From the NCBI RefSeq assembly GCF_030651185.1, contig NZ_JAUSCJ010000013.1, positions 186,001 through 250,000 of the forward strand: a stretch of 64,000 nt of DNA, in the 5' to 3' direction. The stretch comes from Phenylobacterium sp. GTDB taxonomy: Bacteria > Pseudomonadota > Alphaproteobacteria > Caulobacterales > Caulobacteraceae. Under the pieces are notes generated by a model. That model made no database searches, was not told where the DNA came from, and saw only the letters and a list, made by a program, of their open reading frames with translations. Position 1 is the stretch's first letter. Each line of letters opens with the position of its first letter. Both the position numbers and the translations under genes were made by a program. Shown in pieces: positions 44,643-52,766 of this stretch.

Positions 44643-44665
44643 CTATATTGCCGAATAACTATATT
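44643..44665. promoter_or_regulatory. Direct repeat, possible ArsR operator/promoter
   Basis: CTATATT occurs at 44643-44649 and again at 44659-44665, a spacing of 16 bases, 15-37 bases upstream of the ArsR start. The AT-rich stretch is unlike its surroundings, so it probably contains the -10 region and binding site. Confidence 0.45.
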
Positions 44666-44828
44666 AGGAAGGAAGGGTGCGTCAAGGGCCGCCGCGTTCG
44701 ACGAGCGCAGGACAAAGCCCAACAAACGCGCAGTTTCATCCTGACCGGCCTTGGCGCCCGCCACGGCGTTTGCCCCCCACCCCCACGCGCCTAAGCTCCC
44801 CCCAGGGCCAACCCTGGGGGACTTCCAC

Positions 44829-45977
44829 ATGACCGCGCGCGCCGAGCTTGCCGACGAGGCCTGCTCCGACCTCATCAGCCGCGGCTATTCACGACGCAGC
44901 CTCGGCAAGGTGCTCAGCCTGTTCGCCGCCGCGCCCGCGCTCGGCACGGCGCTGGCCGCGCCGGCCGCCGCCCAGGCCGCCACCGGCATGGTGCTGATCG
45001 GGGCCAACGAGTGCTGGACCGGGCCGCTGGCCCCCGGCGCGTCGGCCGCGGCCGACGCCATCGCTACCGGCAACCGCTACACCGGCTCCCAGCGCGACGC
45101 CTTCGCCAAGGCCGTGGCCTCGGTGGAGGGCGTGCCCGCCGGCCACGTCATGGCCTGGGCCGGCTCCAGCGACCCGATGGCCCGGATCATCGTCACCTAC
45201 TGCTCGCCGACCCGAGGCCTGGTGGTGGCCGACCCCACCTTCGAACTGGCCGAGAGCGTCGCCCGCTACATAGGGGTGAAGGTGGCCAAGGTCCCGCTGA
45301 AGGCCGACTACGGCCACAACGTGAAGGCCATGCTGGCCGCCGATCCCAACGCCGGGGTCTACTACATCTGCACCCCGAACAATCCGAGCGCGACCCTGAC
45401 CAGCCTGCCCGATGTGGAGTGGCTGATCGCCAACAAGCCGGCCGGCTCCATCGTCCTGCTGGACGAGGCCTATATCCACTTCTCCGAGGCCAGGCCGGGC
45501 GCCTACCTGGCCGCGCAGGGCAAGGAGGTGATCGTCCTGCGCACCTTCTCCAAGCTGTTCGGCATGGCCGGAATGCGCCTGGGCGCAACCATCGCCCGGC
45601 CCGACCTGATGGCCAAGACCCTGCGCTATGACGGCATGATGGCCAGCTACGCCCTGCCAAACCCGTCCCTGGTCTGCGCCACGGCCAGCCTGACCGAGGC
45701 CAAGCTGATCAAGGCGAGGCGCGACGAGATGATCGCGGTGCGCACCAAGTCCCTGCTGCTGCTCGACAAGCGCGGCATCGAGCATGTGCCCTCGGACGCC
45801 AACTTCTTCATGGTCGACTGGAAGAAGCCGGCCAAGGAGGTCCAGGCCGCCTTCGCCAAGGAGAACGTCGCCATTGGCCGATCCTGGCCCATTTGGCCAA
45901 CCCGCAGCCGCGTCACCGTCGGCTCGGCGGCCGAGATGGCCGCCTTCGACGCCGCCGTGGTGAAGCTGAACCTCTAG
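44829..45977 (+). CDS. Tat-exported HisC-like PLP aminotransferase
   Basis: This 382-residue fold-type I aminotransferase has the histidinol-phosphate aminotransferase layout: TPNNPSA (N184), VLLDEAYIHF (D212, Y215), FSKLFGMAGMRLG with the PLP lysine K242, and R250. The N terminus reads YSRRSLGKVLSLFAAAPALG and ends in AAPAAAQA, a twin-arginine signal with RR at 22-23. The enzyme would be exported folded with PLP already bound. A periplasmic aminotransferase is unusual, and no his genes are nearby. It shares its TAG stop with the convergent desaturase gene. Confidence 0.88.
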   Translation: MTARAELADEACSDLISRGYSRRSLGKVLSLFAAAPALGTALAAPAAAQAATGMVLIGANECWTGPLAPGASAAADAIATGNRYTGSQRDAFAKAVASVEGVPAGHVMAWAGSSDPMARIIVTYCSPTRGLVVADPTFELAESVARYIGVKVAKVPLKADYGHNVKAMLAADPNAGVYYICTPNNPSATLTSLPDVEWLIANKPAGSIVLLDEAYIHFSEARPGAYLAAQGKEVIVLRTFSKLFGMAGMRLGATIARPDLMAKTLRYDGMMASYALPNPSLVCATASLTEAKLIKARRDEMIAVRTKSLLLLDKRGIEHVPSDANFFMVDWKKPAKEVQAAFAKENVAIGRSWPIWPTRSRVTVGSAAEMAAFDAAVVKLNL

Positions 45978-47032
45978 GCTGCGCGGGCCAGGCGGGTCTG
46001 TCGCGCCAGCTGGCGGAAGGAGATCAGGCGTTCGCTGGACTCGTCCCACAGCGACAGCGGCACCGCCCGGAGGCTCTGCGGCACGCTCAGCCGGCTGACC
46101 ATCTTCAGCTCCGGGTGGTCCTTCAGCACGGTCGGCAGCCGGTAGAACGGGATGCGGCTGGAGATGTGATGCACGTGGTGCACGCCGATATTGGCGGTCA
46201 TCCAGCGGAGCGGCTGCGGCAGGTGGTAGTGCGAGGCGCCCTTGAGCGCCGCTTCGGTCATGTCCCAGTCGTCCCGGCGCGCCCAGTAGGCGCCCTCGAA
46301 CTGATGCTGGACGTAGAATAGCCACACCCCGATGGTGGCGGCGATCAGCATGGTCGGCAGGTTCACCAGCAGCAGGGCCTGCCAGCCAGCCAGCAGGGCC
46401 ACGATCACCAGGAAGGTCACGATGGCCAGGTTGGTGCCCATGGCGCTGAGCCAGGGCCGCCAGCCGCCCCTCATCAGGCCGCTTGGCAGGCGCTGCTCCA
46501 GCAGGAAGACATAGGCCGGGCCGATCCCGAACAGCACCAGCGGATGCCGATACAGCCGGTAGCCGATCCGCCGCCACAGCGGCAGGGCGCGGTACTCGTC
46601 CACGGTGAGGGTCAGGATGTCCCCCAGGCCCCGGCGGTCCAGGTCGCCGGAGGTGGCGTGGTGGATGGCGTGGGTCTGCCGCCAGCAGTCGTAGGGGGTC
46701 AGGGTCAACACCCCGATCACCCGGCCGATCCAGTCATTGGCGTGCCGGTTGCGGAAGAAGGCGCGGTGGCTGCAATCGTGCTGCACCATGAACAGGCGCA
46801 CCAGGAACAGGGCGGCCGGAACCGCAAGCAACAGGGCCAGCCACCAGAGCCCGAAGTGCGCCGCCGCCCACGCGGCGCCCCAGATCGCCGCCAGGGGGGC
46901 GGCGGTGATCACGATCTCCAGGATCGAACGGCCGGTGTTTGGCTGCTGGTACGCAGCCAGGCGCTGGCGCCAGGTGCGGGTGTCGGAACTCGGCAAGGTC
47001 GTGCGTCTCGCAAAGGCTGGGACACCCCGCAT
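45974..47032 (-). CDS. Fatty acid desaturase family protein
   Basis: This 352-residue membrane protein has the three histidine boxes of acyl-lipid desaturases: HDCSH (85-89), HAIHH (121-125) and HVHH in GVHHVHHIS. Four or more helices are visible. It would insert a double bond into fatty acyl chains using a di-iron centre. The start is uncertain because no good ribosome binding site is seen before the ATG at 47032. Confidence 0.9.
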   Translation of the reverse strand: MRGVPAFARRTTLPSSDTRTWRQRLAAYQQPNTGRSILEIVITAAPLAAIWGAAWAAAHFGLWWLALLLAVPAALFLVRLFMVQHDCSHRAFFRNRHANDWIGRVIGVLTLTPYDCWRQTHAIHHATSGDLDRRGLGDILTLTVDEYRALPLWRRIGYRLYRHPLVLFGIGPAYVFLLEQRLPSGLMRGGWRPWLSAMGTNLAIVTFLVIVALLAGWQALLLVNLPTMLIAATIGVWLFYVQHQFEGAYWARRDDWDMTEAALKGASHYHLPQPLRWMTANIGVHHVHHISSRIPFYRLPTVLKDHPELKMVSRLSVPQSLRAVPLSLWDESSERLISFRQLARQTRLARAA

Positions 47033-47058
47033 AGCACTGCGATTGAGTCGGTTTGACG

Positions 47059-47541
47059 TCAGCCTTGCGCGCCGTCCGCCGCGGCCCGCAGCTTGCCGGT
47101 GTCCAGCCTGGCCATCTGCATCATGGCCGCGATGACCCGGCTGACGCGCGCCGAATCCGGATCAGACATCAGGACGCCGAGCTCGACCGGGACCACCTGC
47201 CAGGACAGGCCGAAGCGGTCCTTCAGCCAGCCGCACTGGCCAGGGGCGCCGCCATCGGCCAGCAGGGCGTCCCAATAGTGGTCCACCTCCGCCTGATCCT
47301 TGCAGTCGATGACGAAGGAGGTGGCCTCGCTGAACTTGAACATCGGGCCGCCGTTGAGGCCCGTGAAGCGCACGCCATCGAGTTCGAACTCGACGGTCAT
47401 GACGCCCCCCGCCGGTCCGGGACCGCCTTCCCCATGGCGGTCGAACTTCCCGAGCTTGGAGTTGGGGAAGATCGAGACGTAGAAGCTCGCGGCCTCTTCG
47501 GCCTGATCGTCGAACCACAGACACGAACTGACGATGCTCAC
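47059..47541 (-). CDS. VOC-family (PhnB-like) protein
   Basis: This 160-residue PhnB/3-dmu-9-MT-type glyoxalase-fold protein has CLWFDDQAEEAASFYVSIFPNSKL at the start and FGLSWQVVP near the middle, both family signatures. Members are often annotated as 3-demethylubiquinone methyltransferase-like but their activity is unknown. The GTG start at 47541 has AAGGAGG with 8 bases of spacing. Confidence 0.92.
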   Translation of the reverse strand: MSIVSSCLWFDDQAEEAASFYVSIFPNSKLGKFDRHGEGGPGPAGGVMTVEFELDGVRFTGLNGGPMFKFSEATSFVIDCKDQAEVDHYWDALLADGGAPGQCGWLKDRFGLSWQVVPVELGVLMSDPDSARVSRVIAAMMQMARLDTGKLRAAADGAQG

Positions 47542-47618
47542 GGGGACGTCCTCCTTGGGTTGCTATCCCAAGGACGAACCGCCGCGGCCCGCTCCGACAG
47601 GCCCCGCCGACGATACCG

Positions 47619-48824
47619 TCAGGTGGACTGGGTGTTGTCGGGCAGGTTCAGGATGCGCTTGGAGATGATGTTGTTCTGGATCTCGACCGAGCCGCCATAG
47701 ATCGACATCGCCTTGCCCGACAGCCAGCCGCGAACGGTCTCGATCTCTTCCTGATTGAACTCCGCGCCCTGCCAGCCCAGGCCCTGATGGCCCATGATCT
47801 CCAGAGTCAGTTCGGCGCGGCCCTGCGACACCACCGTGGCGGAGTTCTTCAGCACCGAGGCGCCGTTGGTGGCGCCCGAGGCCTCCTTCGATTCCGCCAT
47901 CACCCGGGCCAGGGTCAGGCCGTGGATGCGGGCGTCCATCAGGTGCCGGGTCAGGCGCGTGCGCAGGTCCAGGTCGGCGATGCGGCCGTCAGCGTCGACC
48001 TCCACATAGCGCTTGGCGATCTCGTTCAGCGGCACGGTGCGGCCCCCGCCGCCGGTCCCGGTCTGGCTGGCGCGCTCGTGCTGCAGCAGGCGCTTACCCA
48101 CCGTCCAGCCGCCGTTCAGCTGCCCCAGCAGGCCGATCTTCTCGGCCCGCGCATCGGTGAAGAAAGTTTCGCAGAACGGCGAGGCGCCGGCGATCAGGGC
48201 GATCGGCCGCGGATCGATGGCCTTCTGGTGCATGTCGATCAGCATGAAGCTGATCCCCTCATGCTTCTTGGCCGAGAAGTCGGTGCGGACCAGGGCGCCG
48301 CACCAGTCGGAGTACTGGGCCCCGCTCGTCCACGTCTTCTGGCCGTTGATGACGTAGTGATCGCCGGCGTCCTCGCACTTCATCTGCAGGGAGGCCAGGT
48401 CAGAACCCGCGCCGGGCTCGGAATAGCCGACGCACCACTGGACGTCGCCGCGCACGATGGGCGGGATGTGCTGCTTTTTCTGCTCATCGGTGCCGTAGTC
48501 CATGATCGTCGGGCCGATCATGGTCACGCCCATCCCGAACATCAGCGGGTTGAAGGCGCCGATCTTGCCCATCTCCTGGGCCAGGACCTTGGCCTGCTGG
48601 GGCGACAGACCGCCGCCGCCATATTCCGCCGGCCAGGTGGGGGTGGCCCAACCCTTCAGGCCGATGGCCTTGCGCCAGGCCTTGAGCTCAGCGTTGGTGG
48701 TGGTCACCTCGGTGGCGGCCAGGAACCCCTTGCCCTTCAGCGAGGTCGGGAAGTTGGCCTCCAGCCAGGTCTTGGCTTCGCCACGGAATTCCTCGAGTTC
48801 GAGGTCGCCTCCGAAATCGGCCAT
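47619..48824 (-). CDS. Acyl-CoA dehydrogenase
   Basis: This 401-residue acyl-CoA dehydrogenase is closely related in layout to the one at 28479. It has WCVGYSEPGAGSDLASLQ, NGQKTWTSGAQYSDW and a C-terminal SIYGGSVEIQNNI, again with Gly at the usual catalytic-Glu position. It is a single gene on the minus strand. The substrate is unknown, though this enzyme type is frequent in steroid and branched-chain degradation. Confidence 0.92.
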   Translation of the reverse strand: MADFGGDLELEEFRGEAKTWLEANFPTSLKGKGFLAATEVTTTNAELKAWRKAIGLKGWATPTWPAEYGGGGLSPQQAKVLAQEMGKIGAFNPLMFGMGVTMIGPTIMDYGTDEQKKQHIPPIVRGDVQWCVGYSEPGAGSDLASLQMKCEDAGDHYVINGQKTWTSGAQYSDWCGALVRTDFSAKKHEGISFMLIDMHQKAIDPRPIALIAGASPFCETFFTDARAEKIGLLGQLNGGWTVGKRLLQHERASQTGTGGGGRTVPLNEIAKRYVEVDADGRIADLDLRTRLTRHLMDARIHGLTLARVMAESKEASGATNGASVLKNSATVVSQGRAELTLEIMGHQGLGWQGAEFNQEEIETVRGWLSGKAMSIYGGSVEIQNNIISKRILNLPDNTQST

Positions 48825-48907
48825 ATCGTTTTCTCCCGCGGATCGTTCGTTGGCCCTAGTCTAAGCCTCTGAAACGGCGCGCCAAGTGTGACGTGGCGGC
48901 AGGCACG

Positions 48908-48949
48908 CAAACGAAAACCGCCGACGCTGGGGGGACCAGCGCCGGCGGC
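48908..48949 (-). terminator. Rho-independent terminator of the UrcA-type gene
   Basis: On the minus strand the stem GCCGCCGGCGCTGG with its partner CCAGCGTCGGCGG closes a short C-rich loop and runs into TTTTCGTTT. It lies about 25 bases past the stop at 48975. Confidence 0.87.
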
Positions 48950-48974
48950 TTCCACGCCTTGCGGCGTAAGGGAG

Positions 48975-49493
48975 TTACATCGAGGCGACTTGGCTCGAAC
49001 CCTCGACGCGGGCCAGCTGGCGCAGTTGCACCTTGGCCGAGCGCACGGCGCCGGTGACGCAGGCGCGGTAGTCGGGGGCGTAGTCGTTGGTCGCCTTGCA
49101 GACGGTGTCGGCGGCGGCGGCGATGTCGGCCTGGATCTGGACGTTCGAGCGGCCCGCCAGGGCGACCCGGACGGTGGCGACGGCGGCGCGGCCATCTTCG
49201 AGCTTGGCGGCGCGAACCGGGGTCGGCGCCGCGGCCTGGCGGTCGCGGTTGATGGCGTTGAAGTCGGAATTCGCCTTGCGGACCGAGGTGTTCCAGCAAT
49301 CGCCGGCCGCCGCGCCGCAGACGGTCGTGGCGGCGTCGCGGATTTCAGCTCGCACCTGGGCCACGGTCTTGCCGGTCAGGGCGATGCGGACGCTCTGCAC
49401 GTTCAGCTGCGACGACGGGGCTTCCGCGGCAAAGGCGGGGACGGCGAAGGCGGCGACGGTGGCGGCGAGGGCGAAAGCGGCAAAGGTCTTCAT
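48975..49493 (-). CDS. UrcA-family secreted protein with two domains
   Basis: This 172-residue protein has a clear signal peptide (cleavage near AFA-AE, residue 23). The mature part contains two copies of an UrcA-like unit. Residues about 33-79 have VQSVRIALTG and cysteines 59 and 66; residues about 106-158 have VATVRVALAG and cysteines 132 and 145. UrcA proteins usually have one such unit, so this is an internal duplication. The ATG has GGGAA upstream. A strong terminator follows, and the 260-base AT-rich region upstream contains an inverted repeat. Confidence 0.82.
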   Translation of the reverse strand: MKTFAAFALAATVAAFAVPAFAAEAPSSQLNVQSVRIALTGKTVAQVRAEIRDAATTVCGAAAGDCWNTSVRKANSDFNAINRDRQAAAPTPVRAAKLEDGRAAVATVRVALAGRSNVQIQADIAAAADTVCKATNDYAPDYRACVTGAVRSAKVQLRQLARVEGSSQVASM

Positions 49494-49570
49494 GGCGTGT
49501 TCCCGACTGCTGTTTGTGTTTTGTTTATTGATTGAACTTGTCGAGAACGCTTTTCCGCTATTCGCTTTAA

Positions 49571-49591
49571 ACTGTGGTTTATCAACACAGT
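49571..49591. promoter_or_regulatory. Inverted repeat upstream of the UrcA-type gene
   Basis: ACTGTG (49571-49576) and CACAGT (49586-49591) are perfect 6-base arms with 9 bases between, 78-98 bases upstream of the UrcA start in an AT-rich stretch. It may be an operator. The rest of 49494-49753 shows nothing further. Confidence 0.35.
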
Positions 49592-49753
49592 GAATAAGGA
49601 TTTAATCAAATCTGTATTTTGAATTACTTTCTGTATACACAAACAGTCGCCGGGAGAGGCCGGCAAACGCGCCCACTTGCTGCGGGCCAAGGCCCGCAAA
49701 CAGCGTGTTGATAAGGGGTCAGGCGGTCTTGCGGCGGGGGCGCCGCGCCGTGG

Positions 49754-50356
49754 TCAGTCTTCGCGGTGGTTGCCGACCGAGACGTTGAGATCCGTCAGCA
49801 AGCCGTTTTCCAGCGAATAGACCAGACCGTGCACGCACAGATCCTGGCCGCGGGCCCAGGCATCCTGCACGAAGACATCGGTGGCCACATTCTTGACCTG
49901 GCGGATCACGTTCAACTCGCACAGCCGGTCCAGCCGCGCGGTGTCGGTGTCGAGGGCCTCCAGTTCGCACCGGTGCTCCTCATGGACCTCGCGGATCGGA
50001 TGCAGCCAGTGATCCACCAGGCCGCGCCGCTCGCCGTCCACCGCCGCGGCCACACCGCCGCAGCCATAGTGACCCACCACCATGATGTGCTTCACCTTCA
50101 GCACATCGACGGCGAACTGCAGGACCGAGAGGTAGTTGGCGTCCTGCGGCGGGGCCAGGTTGGCGACGTTTCGGTGCACGAACAGCTCGCCGGGATCGAG
50201 ATCGACGATCTCATTGGCCGGGACGCGGCTGTCGGAACAGCCGATCCACAGATAGTCCGGCGCTTGCTGGCCCTTCAGCCGCTTGAAGAAGCCGGGATCA
50301 GCCGCGACCTTGCGCGCGGCCCAAGCCTTGTTGTTCGCCTTCAGGTGATCGAGCAT
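49754..50356 (-). CDS. Beta-carbonic anhydrase
   Basis: This 200-residue beta-class carbonic anhydrase has the zinc and catalytic residues in CSDSRVP (C40, D42, R44) and HYGCGG (H96, C99). It interconverts CO2 and bicarbonate in the cytoplasm. An FVHRNVAN block follows as expected. The gene stands alone on the minus strand. Confidence 0.96.
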   Translation of the reverse strand: MLDHLKANNKAWAARKVAADPGFFKRLKGQQAPDYLWIGCSDSRVPANEIVDLDPGELFVHRNVANLAPPQDANYLSVLQFAVDVLKVKHIMVVGHYGCGGVAAAVDGERRGLVDHWLHPIREVHEEHRCELEALDTDTARLDRLCELNVIRQVKNVATDVFVQDAWARGQDLCVHGLVYSLENGLLTDLNVSVGNHRED

Positions 50357-50398
50357 GGCCGCGCCATACCCCCGCCCGCCCGTCGCCGCAACCCCGCC

Positions 50399-50794
50399 TC
50401 AAGCCTCTCTCGGCCCCGGCCAGACCTCCCGCGCGCCCTGCGCCGCCACCGACATGCCGACGCCTTCGCTGGCGCGCACCGGCAGACCGGAGGGATCAAA
50501 GCCATCCAGGCAGAAGACGTTGACCTCATACATGTCGGGCGCCGCGCGCTTGCGGTGGAAGACGTAGATCCCACAGGTCCGGCAGAAGTGATGTCGCGCC
50601 CGGTGGGTGTTCCATTGATAGACGCCCAGCTGGTCTTCCCCCGACAACACCGTCAGGGCGTCCTGCCGCACCCGCACCATCCGCGCGTTCTTCTTCACGC
50701 ACAGCGAACAGTCGCACGCGGTCACGTGATCGATCTCCGCCTCGATGGTGAAGGTCACCGCCCCGCAATGGCAGGAGCCGAGATGACGGGGCAT
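50399..50794 (-). CDS. GFA family zinc protein
   Basis: This 131-residue GFA-domain protein (glutathione-dependent formaldehyde-activating enzyme family) has the zinc cysteines SCHCGAV (C8, C10), CDCSLC and HFCRTCGIYVFH. Most family members of this size have unknown activity. It stands between the carbonic anhydrase and MAPEG genes on the same strand. Confidence 0.92.
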   Translation of the reverse strand: MPRHLGSCHCGAVTFTIEAEIDHVTACDCSLCVKKNARMVRVRQDALTVLSGEDQLGVYQWNTHRARHHFCRTCGIYVFHRKRAAPDMYEVNVFCLDGFDPSGLPVRASEGVGMSVAAQGAREVWPGPREA

Positions 50795-50845
50795 GCGGGT
50801 CTCCGGTCGCGCCTCCCAGGACGGGAGGCGCTTTCAGGAAACCCT

Positions 50846-51241
50846 CTAGGCGAGGCCGACCAGGGCGGCAAACACCATGACCGTACCGGCCATGCCGACG
50901 GCCCAGGCCAGCGGCCGCAGCATCGGGACGCCGAACATGTAGAGCACCGCGTGGGCGACCCGCGAACAGAAGAACAGTTGCGCGCCGAGGACCGTGGTTC
51001 CGCTGGAAACCCCGGCCACCGCCGCCACCAGCACCAGGGGGGCGAACATGGCCAGGCCTTCGCGATGATTGTCCACCACCCGCTTCATCCGCGCATGGAA
51101 ACCGCTCGGCGGCGGCAGGCCGTCGCGGGAGTTGGCGAGGGGAACCAGGCCCTGGGCGCGGATCCCGGCCAGCGCCTGGACAAAGACCAGCACGAAAAGC
51201 AGGCCGACCGAATAGGCCAGCATCGTCAGTTCAACACTCAT
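50846..51241 (-). CDS. MAPEG family membrane protein
   Basis: This 131-residue protein has four predicted helices, matching the size and topology of MAPEG (membrane-associated eicosanoid and glutathione) proteins. A conserved RMKRVVDNHREGLAMFAPLVL loop-helix and a FCSRVAHAVLYMFG segment support this. In bacteria such proteins may have glutathione-transferase-like activity. Confidence 0.88.
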   Translation of the reverse strand: MSVELTMLAYSVGLLFVLVFVQALAGIRAQGLVPLANSRDGLPPPSGFHARMKRVVDNHREGLAMFAPLVLVAAVAGVSSGTTVLGAQLFFCSRVAHAVLYMFGVPMLRPLAWAVGMAGTVMVFAALVGLA

Positions 51242-51428
51242 GATTTCCGCCCCGAATGCGCTTCCTGTTGAAGCTTCACCTTGCGAGCTTCCGCTGGCAT
51301 GACGGGAGCGTCAACCTTTGCCGGCCGAGGCCACGCCTCGCGAGGTCGCGGCCTCCTCATCCCGTGCTAGGCTGAACCCGGATCCGAGCCAGGCATTATC
51401 CCCGGGGTCGGTGATGAGGGAGACGCCC

Positions 51429-52766
51429 ATGCGTTCGATGTTGTTGGCCACCACCGTGGCGGCGCTTGGCTTGGCCGGCTGCGGCCAGGGACTCTCCGAC
51501 CCCTTCGCGGGCTTTGGCCCCAAACCCGCCCTGCCGACCCCGACCAAGAGCGCCTTGCCGACGGTGAAGGTCGCCAAGTTCGTGGGCTGGCCCAAGGACG
51601 CCGCCCCCACGGCGCCGCCCGGCTTCGTCGTCACCCGCTTCGCCGACGGCCTGGATCACCCCCGCTGGCTGCTGGTCCTGCCCAATGGCGACGTGCTCGC
51701 CGCGGAGTCCTCGACGGAGGCCGGCAAGCCGCAGAACGTCAAGGACTGGGTGGCGCAGTTCGTCCAGAAGCGCGCCGGGGCGCTGCAGAAGAGCCCCAAC
51801 AAGATCATGCTGCTGCGCGATTCCGACGGCGACGGCGTGGCCGACACCAAGGCGATCTTCGCCCAGGGTCTGAAGCGGCCCTTCGGCATGGCCCTGGTGG
51901 GCGACACGCTCTACGTGGCCAACGACGACTCCATCGTTGCCTTCCCCTATTCCGAGGGCCAGACCCAGGTGCAGGGGACCGGGACCAAGGTGTTCGCCCT
52001 GCCGGGCGGGCCGATCAACCACCACTGGACCAAGAACATCATCGCCAGCCCCGACGGTCAGAAGCTGTACGCCACCGTCGGCTCCAACTCGAACGTGGGC
52101 GAAAACGGCCTCCCCGCCGAGGCGGGCCGCGCCCAGATCGTCGAGTTTACCCTGCCCGAGGGCCCCAGCCGTCCCTACGCCACCGGCCTGCGCAATCCCA
52201 ACGGCATGGATTGGGAGCCCACCACCGGCAAGCTGTGGACCGCCGTCAACGAGCGTGACGAACTCGGGAACGATCTGGTCCCCGACTACATGACCAGCGT
52301 CACGCCCGGCGGCTTCTACGGCTGGCCCTATAGCTATTACGGCCAGCACGTGGACACCCGCGTCAGCCCGCAGCAGCCGGACCTGGTGGCCAAGGCCCTG
52401 GTTCCGGACTACGCGCTCGGCCCTCACACGGCCTCCCTGGGCCTGGCCTTCTACCGGGCCGACGCCTTTCCGGCGGCCTACAAGGGCGGAGTCTTCATCG
52501 GCCAGCACGGTTCCTGGAACCGCAGGCCGTTGAACGGCTACCGCGTGGTCTTCATTCCCTTTGCGAACGGCAAGCCCTCAGGTCCGCCGCAGGTCTTCCT
52601 CACCGACTTCCTCAACGCCAAGGAAGAGGCCCAGGGCCGGCCTGCGGGCGTGGCGGTGGACAATACAGGCGCTCTGCTGGTGGCCGACGACAGCGGCGAC
52701 ATCGTCTGGCGCGTGGCGAGCGCGAACCCGCCGCCCGCCCCCGTCCAGACGCCGCCCAAGCCCTAG
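51429..52766 (+). CDS. PQQ-dependent sugar dehydrogenase-like lipoprotein
   Basis: This 445-residue protein has a lipoprotein signal (lipobox LGLAGC, Cys near residue 18). A six-bladed propeller of the soluble glucose dehydrogenase/L-sorbosone dehydrogenase type follows: RPFGMALVGDTLYVAN, YATGLRNPNGMDWEP, GWPYSYYGQH and GQHGSWNR. It would be anchored facing the periplasm and may use PQQ. The ATG at 51429 has GGGAG 7 bases before it. It shares a TAG stop with the convergent TonB-receptor gene. Confidence 0.9.
   Translation: MRSMLLATTVAALGLAGCGQGLSDPFAGFGPKPALPTPTKSALPTVKVAKFVGWPKDAAPTAPPGFVVTRFADGLDHPRWLLVLPNGDVLAAESSTEAGKPQNVKDWVAQFVQKRAGALQKSPNKIMLLRDSDGDGVADTKAIFAQGLKRPFGMALVGDTLYVANDDSIVAFPYSEGQTQVQGTGTKVFALPGGPINHHWTKNIIASPDGQKLYATVGSNSNVGENGLPAEAGRAQIVEFTLPEGPSRPYATGLRNPNGMDWEPTTGKLWTAVNERDELGNDLVPDYMTSVTPGGFYGWPYSYYGQHVDTRVSPQQPDLVAKALVPDYALGPHTASLGLAFYRADAFPAAYKGGVFIGQHGSWNRRPLNGYRVVFIPFANGKPSGPPQVFLTDFLNAKEEAQGRPAGVAVDNTGALLVADDSGDIVWRVASANPPPAPVQTPPKP

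Noticed and set aside
44522..44875. 117-codon minus-strand ORF upstream of ArsR
   Set aside because: It crosses the promoter region and overlaps ArsR in another frame, with no motif.
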